Shown one piece after another: positions 15,965-23,365 of a DNA stretch of 37,059 nt. The translations under genes and the position numbers were made by a program. The stretch comes from Desulfotignum sp. (GTDB lineage Bacteria; Desulfobacterota; Desulfobacteria; Desulfobacterales; Desulfobacteraceae), in NCBI GenBank assembly GCA_011390335.1, contig JAABSO010000005.1, positions 148,052 through 185,110 of the forward strand, written 5' to 3'. The notes under the pieces were generated by a model. The model was not told the origin of the DNA. It did no database searches and was given only the letters and a program-made list of their open reading frames with translations. Position 1 is the stretch's first letter, and the number at the start of each line of letters is the position of its first letter.

Positions 15965-17554
15965 ATGACCGATAACAAAGTGTTCTGGCAGGACCAGGAA
16001 CTGGAACTGGAAAAAAAACGTCAGGCAGCTGTCTGGCCCGGGGGGCAAAAGGCAGTGGAGGCTCTGGCCAAACGCGGCAAGCGCCCGGTGCGCGAACTGA
16101 TCACAGATCTCATCGACCCGGACACCATGTTTTTTGAACTCTCCATGCTGGCGGGCTTCGGCATGGGATATCCCGGGGTGGAAGACGTCCCCTGTGCCGG
16201 TATTGTCACGGGCATCGGAAAAATCCATGGCAACTGGACCATGATCATGGCCAATGACTCCCGGGTCAAGGCAGGTACCTATTTTCCCATCACCTTGAAA
16301 AAACATATGCGGGCCCAGGCCATTGCGGAAAAATGCGGCCTTAACTGCGTGTATATTGCTGATTCCGGCGGGGTGTTTCTGCCCATGCAGGCGGATGTGT
16401 TTCCCGATGACCAGCATTTTGGCTCCATTTTCTACAACATGGCCAGAATGTCCGCCAAAGGCCTGCGCCAGGTGACCCTGAGTACCGGCGGCAACACCGC
16501 CGGCGGGGCATATATCGTGTTCATGGCCTGTGAATCCATCATGATCGACCGGCAGTCCTTTTCCTTTTTAGGGGGGCCGCCCCTGGTGAAGATGGCCACG
16601 GGCGAAGAGATATCTGCCGAAGATTTAGGAGGCGCCAAAGTGCACACCCAGACCTCGGGCGGGGCGGACCATCTGTGCACCGACCAGGCCCAGGCCATTG
16701 CCAGGGTCAGAGAACTGCTGTCTTTGACCCGGCCCCAGACCCTGCACCTGCACCGGTACGAACCACAAGAGCCGGAGACCGGCCCGTCAGCGGTGTATGA
16801 TGTGCTGCCCGCATCCCCCCACAAGGGGCTCAAGGGTCTGGCCTTTATCAAGGCCATAGCTGATGACTCTGAATTCATCGAAGCCAAAAAGAATTTTGCC
16901 CCGGGCCGGGGCACCAACATCCTCACCGGCAGGATCCGCATCAAAGGGCTGCCCATCGGGGTGATCTGCTCAAACGGGGCCGGGATTATATTCCATGAAG
17001 CTGCAAAAAAAGTGGCGGAATGGGTGGTGCGGTGCTCCCATGAAAAGATCCCGCTGCTGTTCATCCAGAGTTCCCCGGGGTACATGGTGGGATCGGAATC
17101 AGAGCACGCCGGCATCGGCAAATACGGGGCTGACATGGTGCGGGCGGTTTCCTGCGCCCAGGTACCCAGAATCCAGCTGGTGATCGGCCCGGACAACGGG
17201 GCCGCCAATTACGGCATGTGCGGCCGTGCCTACCGCCCAAATTTTTTGTTTTCCACCATGCGGGCGCGCACATCGGTCATGAGCGGCAAAAGCGCCGGCG
17301 GCGTGCTTTTGAGCATCGAGCAGGCCAAGCGCAATGCAGCAGGTAAACCCATGACCAAAGAGGAGATTGCCGCATTCCAGCAAAAAATGATCGAAAAATA
17401 TGACGGGGAAGCCCATCCGTTTTTCTGCGCGGCCCGCCTGCTCAACGACAGGGTGCTCAAATTTGATGAAATCCGGGACTGGCTGGCCATGGCATTTGAG
17501 GTCAGCCTGGTTAAACCCATTGGCGAACCTGGCTTTGGAAACTTCAGGTTTTAA
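15965..17554 (+). CDS. Acyl-CoA carboxylase carboxyltransferase subunit (MCC beta-like)
   Basis: A 529-residue carboxyltransferase with the two crotonase-like domains of biotin-dependent acyl-CoA carboxylases. It would pass CO2 from carboxybiotin to an acyl-CoA, most likely 3-methylcrotonyl-CoA. Signatures: TAGGAYI with FLGGPPLVKMATGEEISAED in the first domain. The second domain has GLPIGVICSNG, a GYMVGSESEHAGIGKYGADM-type helix, GAANYGMCGRAY and SVMSGKSAGGVL. The order and spacing match the methylcrotonyl-CoA carboxylase beta subunit. No biotin carboxylase or biotin carrier subunit is present in the operon or anywhere in the window. Either the partner is encoded elsewhere, or the enzyme works with an unusual biotin protein. 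It starts 6 bases after the hydratase stop. The enzymes that would use its product lie immediately on both sides. Confidence 0.88.
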   Translation: MTDNKVFWQDQELELEKKRQAAVWPGGQKAVEALAKRGKRPVRELITDLIDPDTMFFELSMLAGFGMGYPGVEDVPCAGIVTGIGKIHGNWTMIMANDSRVKAGTYFPITLKKHMRAQAIAEKCGLNCVYIADSGGVFLPMQADVFPDDQHFGSIFYNMARMSAKGLRQVTLSTGGNTAGGAYIVFMACESIMIDRQSFSFLGGPPLVKMATGEEISAEDLGGAKVHTQTSGGADHLCTDQAQAIARVRELLSLTRPQTLHLHRYEPQEPETGPSAVYDVLPASPHKGLKGLAFIKAIADDSEFIEAKKNFAPGRGTNILTGRIRIKGLPIGVICSNGAGIIFHEAAKKVAEWVVRCSHEKIPLLFIQSSPGYMVGSESEHAGIGKYGADMVRAVSCAQVPRIQLVIGPDNGAANYGMCGRAYRPNFLFSTMRARTSVMSGKSAGGVLLSIEQAKRNAAGKPMTKEEIAAFQQKMIEKYDGEAHPFFCAARLLNDRVLKFDEIRDWLAMAFEVSLVKPIGEPGFGNFRF

Positions 17555-17660
17555 CACCTTAACTGCAGTCAGATTAACCGCAGTCAGAAAAATTGCGGTT
17601 TGCAGGTTGCGCTTTGCCGCAGCCATGTAATATAAAAAAAACAAAACAGGAGAAAACAGC

Positions 17661-18785
17661 ATGACAGAATATGATTACTGGAAAATTTTCCCCAGAATGC
17701 CCAGAAAAGTTACCATCGGCGATATCACGGTGCGGGACGGGTTCCAGCACCTGGAAAAATTCATCTCCACCCCGGCCAAGATCACCTATCTGGAAGAACT
17801 GATATTTGCCGGATGCCGCAACATCGAGGTCACCAACCTGGGCAATCCCAGGAACATGCCCCAGTTTTCCGATGCAGAGGAACTGCTGGCACACCTGCGG
17901 TCGGACAGTTTTGTGTCCAGAGCCGCCAAAAAAGGTATCGACATGAAGGATGTGACCCTGACCGCCATCACCATCAGAGAACCTTCCGTGGACCGGGCCA
18001 TTGCGCTAAAAAAACAAGGGAGGGGTCCGGACCGGGTTTTGATGATGGTTTCCACAGAAGAACAGCACCATTTTGCCAATTCCGGCACAACCTTGCCCGA
18101 TTACTGGAAAGAAGCGGAACGGTGCATCAAAAAATGCCAGGATGCAGGCATCAAAATGTGCGGCACCGTGTCCACCATCTGGGGATCTCCCATCGGCGGG
18201 GCCACGGAACTCAAAGACGCGGTCAAGTTCACCAGACACTGGCTGGATATAGGGGCATCGGACATCGAGCATGCCGACCATGACGGTTCAGCATCCGCCC
18301 CTGATGTGTACCGGTATTTTTCCATGATCTTGGATGAGATCCCGGACACCTCCCTGCACATCGCCCATTTCCATGAAACCAAACGGGTGGCCTCCGCCTC
18401 CACCCTGGCGGCGCTCCAGGCAGGCATCTGCCATTTTGAATGCACCCTGGGTGGACTGGGGGGGCAGCCCGCCAATTTTCTGGATGACCGGCCCATCAAG
18501 GGCACCGGCGACTACTATTATGACGACCCCCGGTATGTGGGCCTGGTATGCCTGGAAGATACCCTTGTACAAATTGATGAAATGGGTATAGAACACGGGT
18601 ATGATGTGGACCGGATTCTGTGGCTGGGCAGACAGCTGGAAAGAACCGTGGGCCACCGGCTGCGCAGCGAAGCCATCATCAACGGCCGGACCCTCACCGA
18701 AGGCCACATGGAATATGCCCGGCCCGGTCTGGCGAAACGCAAGGAAAAACTGGGAGAGGCCCCGGATCAGAAGTTTCCGGAATAA
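17661..18785 (+). CDS. HMG-CoA lyase-like DRE-TIM metallolyase lacking the catalytic Cys
   Basis: A 374-residue TIM-barrel protein of the HMG-CoA lyase/homocitrate synthase superfamily; typical HMG-CoA lyases are about 300 residues. The metal and substrate signatures are present: R25-D26-G27-F-Q and the metal pair His236/His238 in HFHET. The loop that in HMG-CoA lyase reads GLGGCPYA, with the active-site Cys, reads GLGGQPAN here (Gln269). The following GN-ATED segment is replaced by a longer insertion (about 272-290, rich in Asp and Tyr). About 40 extra residues extend the C-terminus. Context (AUH-like hydratase, MCC-beta-like protein, acetoacetyl-CoA synthetase) predicts cleavage of HMG-CoA to acetoacetate and acetyl-CoA, but the altered loop makes another acyl-CoA lyase or synthase possible. 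AGGAG precedes the ATG; the 106-base upstream gap holds short repeats around AACCGCAGTCAG. Confidence 0.75.
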   Translation: MTEYDYWKIFPRMPRKVTIGDITVRDGFQHLEKFISTPAKITYLEELIFAGCRNIEVTNLGNPRNMPQFSDAEELLAHLRSDSFVSRAAKKGIDMKDVTLTAITIREPSVDRAIALKKQGRGPDRVLMMVSTEEQHHFANSGTTLPDYWKEAERCIKKCQDAGIKMCGTVSTIWGSPIGGATELKDAVKFTRHWLDIGASDIEHADHDGSASAPDVYRYFSMILDEIPDTSLHIAHFHETKRVASASTLAALQAGICHFECTLGGLGGQPANFLDDRPIKGTGDYYYDDPRYVGLVCLEDTLVQIDEMGIEHGYDVDRILWLGRQLERTVGHRLRSEAIINGRTLTEGHMEYARPGLAKRKEKLGEAPDQKFPE

Positions 18786-18807
18786 CCCTTTAAACAAAGG
18801 AGATGCA

Positions 18808-19443
18808 ATGGAAAAAGAAGACAAAACTCCCCATATCAACGTGGACTATTTTGAGGACCTCACCGGAAATATAGAAGGTGGTGATGACAAGTCCGTGGAT
18901 GAGGTGGGAAAACGGATCCGGCAGTTGCGGCAGGAGCGGGGCATCTCTCTCCAGGACCTGTCTGATCTCACCGGGTTTGAAGTGGTGCGCCTGGAAGATA
19001 TTGAAGCCGGAAGGGAAAAACCCCAGCTGGGCATGGTGATGAAACTTTCCAAGGCCCTGGATGCGGCCGTGGGCAGACTGGTGTCGGGCATGGGCACCAA
19101 ACTGTATTCCATTACCCGGAAAAATGAACGCAAGCCCGTGGCGAGATCCGCCTCCAAGACCAGCAAAAAAAGCGTGTATTCTTACATGAGCCTGGCCCCG
19201 GAAGTCCAGGGCCGCCACATGGAAGCTTTGATCGTGCAACTGGAAAAAGCCGATGAAAAAGAGATCTCCATGCACAACGGCGAGGAGTTCATCTATGTGC
19301 TGGACGGGGTGGCCAATCTCACCATCGCCAAGGAATCCTATGACCTGTCTCCGGGAGATTCGGCCTATTATCTGTCCACCACCCCCCATTACCTGACGGC
19401 CAAAACCGATAAAGCAACCATACTTGCGGTTCTCTATGAATAA
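18808..19443 (+). CDS. XRE-cupin transcriptional regulator
   Basis: A 211-residue regulator. Residues about 33-88 form a Cro/C1-type helix-turn-helix (VGKRIRQLRQERGISLQDLS, then LEDIEAGREKPQLG). Residues about 135-210 form a cupin barrel (HNGEEFIYVLDGVANL, then LSPGDSAYYLSTTPHYL). Proteins of this layout usually sense a small molecule through the cupin and control nearby catabolic genes. The start at 18808 follows AAAGGAG; longer frames upstream run inside the lyase gene. It sits in the middle of the operon, 22 bases after the lyase stop and 13 bases before the synthetase start, so it would rise with the operon and could give feedback control in addition to the TetR regulator. Confidence 0.88.
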   Translation: MEKEDKTPHINVDYFEDLTGNIEGGDDKSVDEVGKRIRQLRQERGISLQDLSDLTGFEVVRLEDIEAGREKPQLGMVMKLSKALDAAVGRLVSGMGTKLYSITRKNERKPVARSASKTSKKSVYSYMSLAPEVQGRHMEALIVQLEKADEKEISMHNGEEFIYVLDGVANLTIAKESYDLSPGDSAYYLSTTPHYLTAKTDKATILAVLYE

Positions 19444-19456
19444 GGAGGTGTCACCA

Positions 19457-21406
19457 ATGCCTGAAAAACTGTGGGAACCATCCATAGAACGGATCCAATC
19501 CACCAACATGTACCGGTTCATGGCCATTGTGAATGAAAAATTCAATAAAAATTTGACCGACTACACCCAACTGTGGGAATGGTCCGTGCAAAACCTGGAG
19601 GATTTCTGGGCTACGGCCTGGGATTTTCTGGATATCAAGGTATCTGTTCCCTACGAAACGGTGCTCCAGGACAAAGACAAAATGCCCGGCGCAAAATTTT
19701 TTCCCGGTACCAAACTCAATTTTGCACAAAACCTGCTCCGGTTCAAAGATGACAGAACCGCCCTTGTGTTCAGGGGAGAGGATGCGGTGCGCAGGACCTT
19801 GACCTACAACCAGCTCTATGATGAGGTGGCCAAAACCGCGGCATCCCTCAAAGCCTTAGGCGTGAAAGCGGGCGACCGGGTGGTGGGATTTGTGCCCAAC
19901 ATGCCGGAAAGCATCATTGCCATGCTGGCGGCCACAAGCTTAGGTGCGGTCTGGTCTTCCTGCTCGCCTGATTTCGGCATCAAGGGGGTGCTGGACCGGT
20001 TCGGCCAGACCCGTCCCAAGGTGCTGTTCACTTCTGACGGGTATTTTTTCAAGGGCAAGCCTTTGTCCTCCATCGAACGTATCGCCGGCATCGTGGCGGA
20101 ACTGCCCTCCATTGAAAAAATCGTGGTGGTGCCCTATATCAGTGAAACACCCGATATCAGCGCCCTTCCCAATGCCGTGCACTATGCGGATTTCAAGGAC
20201 CCGGCTGCAACAAAAATTGATTTTGTCCAGATGAACTTTGATGATCCGTTGTACATCATGTATTCATCGGGCACCACAGGTCTTCCCAAATGCATGGTCC
20301 AGAGCATCGGCGGGGTTTTGCTCCACCAGAAAAAGGAGCTGGTGCTCCACACCGATCTGAAAAAAGAGGACACCATCTTTTATTTCACCACCTGCGGGTG
20401 GATGATGTGGAACTGGCTGGCCGCCAGCCTGTCCGTGGGGGCCACCCTGGTGCTGTATGACGGCAATCCCTTCCATCCGGGACCGGACGCGCTGTGGCGC
20501 ATGGCCCAGGATGAAAAGATCACGGTGTTCGGCACCAGTGCCGGCTATATTGAAGCCTTGAAAAACGCCGGGGTCAAACCAAAGGAACAGTTTGACCTGA
20601 CACCCCTCAAATCGGTGCTGTCCACCGGTTCTCCCTTGTCGGACGAAAACTTCAAGTTCATTTACGACCATATCAAATCCGAACTGCAGCTGGCCTCCAT
20701 TTCCGGCGGATCAGATCTCAACGGCTGCTTTGCCCTGGGCAACCCCATGGGACCGGTGTACACCGGAGAGCTCCAGTGCAGAGGCCTTGGCATGGCGGTC
20801 TATGCCTATGATGACACCGGCAAACCTGTGGTGGACCAGCAGGCGGAGCTGGTGTGCACAGCCCCTTTTCCCTCCATGCCCATCTATTTCTGGGGGGATG
20901 AGGACGGATCCAAATACCATTCCGCCTATTTTGACCAGTTCCCCGGAATCTGGACCCATGGGGATTTCATCAAGGTCACCCCCAGAGGCGGGGTGATCAT
21001 GTTCGGCCGGTCCGATGCCACCTTGAACCCGGGCGGTGTCCGCATCGGCACAGCAGAGATATACCGCCGCCTGGATGCCATGCCGGAACTGGAAGATTCC
21101 GTGGTGGTGGGCCAGTCCTGGAACAATGATGTGCGGGTGATCCTGTTTGTGAAACTGGCGGAGGGGTATGATCTCACCGGGGATCTGGAGACAAAAATCC
21201 GGGCCGATATAAGGGCCAATGCCTCTCCCCGGCATGTGCCGGCCAAAATCATTGCCTGCCCGGACGTGCCCTATACCCTGAACATGAAAAAAGTGGAACT
21301 GGCGGTGAAAAAGGTGATAGAAGGCAAGGAGGTGAAAAACAAGGATGCCCTGAAAAATCCTGAGGCCCTGGATTTCTTTGCCGACCGGCCTGAACTCCAA
21401 TCCTGA
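19457..21406 (+). CDS. aacS: Acetoacetyl-CoA synthetase
   Basis: Activates acetoacetate with ATP and CoA to acetoacetyl-CoA, AMP and PPi. The 649 residues fit the family, which runs near 650. Seen: N-terminal domain MYRFMAIVNEKF and DFWATAWDF typical of the acetyl/acetoacetyl-CoA synthetase group, the P-loop-like YSSGTTGLPKCM, FYFTTCGWMMWNW, SISGGSDLNGCF, the hinge-region motif GRSDATLNPGGVRIGTAEIY, and the C-terminal LNMKKVELAVKK with the catalytic Lys. The start at 19457 has AAGGAGG in front; an 11-residue longer frame overlaps the previous gene. It would capture free acetoacetate released by the HMG-CoA-lyase-like enzyme, feeding the thiolase at 6-7.2 kb. It is the last gene before a strong terminator. 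Confidence 0.94.
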   Translation: MPEKLWEPSIERIQSTNMYRFMAIVNEKFNKNLTDYTQLWEWSVQNLEDFWATAWDFLDIKVSVPYETVLQDKDKMPGAKFFPGTKLNFAQNLLRFKDDRTALVFRGEDAVRRTLTYNQLYDEVAKTAASLKALGVKAGDRVVGFVPNMPESIIAMLAATSLGAVWSSCSPDFGIKGVLDRFGQTRPKVLFTSDGYFFKGKPLSSIERIAGIVAELPSIEKIVVVPYISETPDISALPNAVHYADFKDPAATKIDFVQMNFDDPLYIMYSSGTTGLPKCMVQSIGGVLLHQKKELVLHTDLKKEDTIFYFTTCGWMMWNWLAASLSVGATLVLYDGNPFHPGPDALWRMAQDEKITVFGTSAGYIEALKNAGVKPKEQFDLTPLKSVLSTGSPLSDENFKFIYDHIKSELQLASISGGSDLNGCFALGNPMGPVYTGELQCRGLGMAVYAYDDTGKPVVDQQAELVCTAPFPSMPIYFWGDEDGSKYHSAYFDQFPGIWTHGDFIKVTPRGGVIMFGRSDATLNPGGVRIGTAEIYRRLDAMPELEDSVVVGQSWNNDVRVILFVKLAEGYDLTGDLETKIRADIRANASPRHVPAKIIACPDVPYTLNMKKVELAVKKVIEGKEVKNKDALKNPEALDFFADRPELQS

Positions 21407-21416
21407 AAATTTCATC

Positions 21417-21466
21417 CGGCCGGCGGGTTTGTCTATAAATTTTCGAACCGCCGGCCGACTTTTTTT
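21417..21466 (+). terminator. Intrinsic terminator of the acyl-CoA operon
   Basis: A perfect 10-bp GC-rich stem CGGCCGGCGG (21417-21426) pairs with CCGCCGGCCG (21448-21457), followed by TTTTTTT at 21460-21466. It ends the operon that begins at 14004. Confidence 0.85.
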
Positions 21467-21499
21467 CCAACTCCCCTTTTTTCTCCAAAGGTATTTTTC

Positions 21500-22327
21500 A
21501 TGGAATCATCCGTGCAGGCCCATTATGATACCCCGAACCTGATCCAAACCATCGATGCCGGACTGCTGGCGGCGGAAAAGGATCCGGACCGGATTCACAT
21601 CAGCGACCTGGCCATGGTGGACCAGCTGCACACCGGCGGCAGCCGGGCCACCATGGATCTGGCAGCCAGGATCACTATTCTGCCGGACTGGCACGTTCTG
21701 GATGCCGGGTGCGGTCTGGGGGGATCATCACGGCTTTTGGCCCACACCTTCGGGTGCCGGGTGACCGGTATTGACCTGTCCCCCTCTTTTATCGACACCG
21801 CACAGATACTCACGCAGAGAACCGGCCTTTTTCAAAAGGTAGCGTTCCAGACCGGTTCCATCCTTGATATGCCCTGGGACGATGACCAGTTTTCCGCTGT
21901 GCTGTGCCAGCATATCCTGATGAACATAGAAAACAAGCCCGCAGCCCTGAAGGAAATTTTCCGGGTACTCAAACCCGGCGGCATCCTTATGCTCCATGAA
22001 ATTGTTCTGGGAGAGAACACAGGTCTGGCACTGCCTGTTCCCTGGGCAGATGCGGCGGATATTTCGTTTCTGGCGGCCTGGGAAACCCTGGCAGCATGTT
22101 GTTCAGATGTCGGATTTGTTCTGGATGAGATGACGGATGCCACTAAGACAGGCTGCCGGTACTGGCAGAAAGTCAGGGCATTTGCAGAAAAGACTGCCCC
22201 TGGCACACGTCCTTTAGGTCCCCATCTTGTGTTTGGTGAAAATGCGCTGTCTTTTCCATTTACCATGTCCGAAAATTTTGAGAACAACAGCATCCGCCTG
22301 ATTGAAGCCTTCCTGAAAAAGCCATAG
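21500..22327 (+). CDS. Class I SAM-dependent methyltransferase
   Basis: A 275-residue methyltransferase with a Rossmann-like SAM fold. Motif I is VLDAGCGLGG (about residues 66-75), the acidic residue of motif II is in VTGIDLSPSF, motif post-II/III is SILDMPWDDDQFSAVLCQHIL, and FRVLKPGGILMLHEI follows. It resembles the small-molecule methyltransferase group (glycine/sarcosine, ubiquinone or sterol type), but the substrate cannot be read from sequence. It lies 34 bases after the operon terminator with an AAAGG ribosome site, so it may be expressed separately or by readthrough. It converges on the next gene; the 93 bases between hold no strong terminator. Confidence 0.88.
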   Translation: MESSVQAHYDTPNLIQTIDAGLLAAEKDPDRIHISDLAMVDQLHTGGSRATMDLAARITILPDWHVLDAGCGLGGSSRLLAHTFGCRVTGIDLSPSFIDTAQILTQRTGLFQKVAFQTGSILDMPWDDDQFSAVLCQHILMNIENKPAALKEIFRVLKPGGILMLHEIVLGENTGLALPVPWADAADISFLAAWETLAACCSDVGFVLDEMTDATKTGCRYWQKVRAFAEKTAPGTRPLGPHLVFGENALSFPFTMSENFENNSIRLIEAFLKKP

Positions 22328-22420
22328 ACAGACACCCGACACGGACAGATTTTTCCGGGGAAAATCGCTACCCCTTTCATTCAATGCTAATCTGCCCCGG
22401 CCTGTACCATGGGTGAAATA

Positions 22421-23239
22421 TCAGGCCGTCTGGTCCATCTGCCCCTTAAAGCTGGTTTTCACCATCTCTGCAATCAGCTGATCCATCTGCTTTCTTGCAT
22501 TTTCCAGGGCAAGAGACAGGGGGCCCTGTGCCTGATCTAATTTTTCGATATTCTTCTGGTGATGGCGGAACAGCTTGTCCAGGCCTGGTGCTGATTTTAC
22601 CGCCAGCATCTCATTTTGTTTTTCCATGAACCGGGCCATCTTGTCTGTGAGAGAAGCAGGTCCTTGTGCTGCCGGCAGGTGCCGGGAACGGGCAGACCGG
22701 GAATGGGACGGCGCATCAGTTACGGCCTGCCGGGACTGCACAGTTTCCTGGTATGCATATCTTTGTTCCAGTGAAATATCCGCCGTATACATGGAAATGG
22801 ATGCAAACCCCTCCATGTCCATTGCCTGGGAAACAGCACCTTCCACATCACCTGCCGCCATTTGTCCGATAATCGCGTCAATACCCTGGATAATGGCATC
22901 AATATCCGCCAGTTCCTGGTCGTTCAGGTCTCCTGTAACCGTAAAGGAAAACGCTTCTCTGGTATACAGGGAAACCTCTCTTTGGTGGTGACTGACCCGG
23001 GCCGCACTGTCCCGGGTCTGCACAATCCCCCGGCTGTTGTATTCAGAAGAGGTCAACTCGGCAAAAGACCCTGAGGAGAGGCTGACCACATCCCCTTCCC
23101 GGGTTTGAATGGTCAGACCGGCCTCCAGCTTTTCAACCACATGTAAAAACCGTTCATGGCGGAACGCTTCTGTGTTCTGGAGGCTTTTGCCCCCCAATTG
23201 TGCCTGCAGCGGGGCGGGTATACCGGCAATGGATTTCAT
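22421..23239 (-). CDS. Hypothetical protein (DUF5610-like)
   Basis: A 272-residue protein I do not firmly recognise. No signal peptide or membrane segment is visible. Residues about 90-155 hold a pattern seen in a group of uncharacterised proteins: an aromatic-rich strand SFTVTGDLNDQELADI, then amphipathic helices with AAGDVEGAVSQAMDMEGFASI and a strand SMYTADISL. The C-terminal 90 residues are basic and helical, likely coiled coil. A Ser/Arg-rich linker lies near residue 185. I start at 23239 because GGGAG precedes that ATG; a 6-residue longer version has no ribosome site. It is alone on its strand between a convergent methyltransferase and the CoA-transferase gene. Function unknown. Confidence 0.7.
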   Translation of the reverse strand: MKSIAGIPAPLQAQLGGKSLQNTEAFRHERFLHVVEKLEAGLTIQTREGDVVSLSSGSFAELTSSEYNSRGIVQTRDSAARVSHHQREVSLYTREAFSFTVTGDLNDQELADIDAIIQGIDAIIGQMAAGDVEGAVSQAMDMEGFASISMYTADISLEQRYAYQETVQSRQAVTDAPSHSRSARSRHLPAAQGPASLTDKMARFMEKQNEMLAVKSAPGLDKLFRHHQKNIEKLDQAQGPLSLALENARKQMDQLIAEMVKTSFKGQMDQTA

Positions 23240-23365
23240 GGTGGTCTCCCTGGACATAAATTTTTAACAGTATGCGTTTTTTATCGGCAGGTTTGAAAAA
23301 ATCTTGAATCCTGCATCCACATAAGATGCCCGGCGACAAAAAACCGGGTACCGGGTATGGACAGG

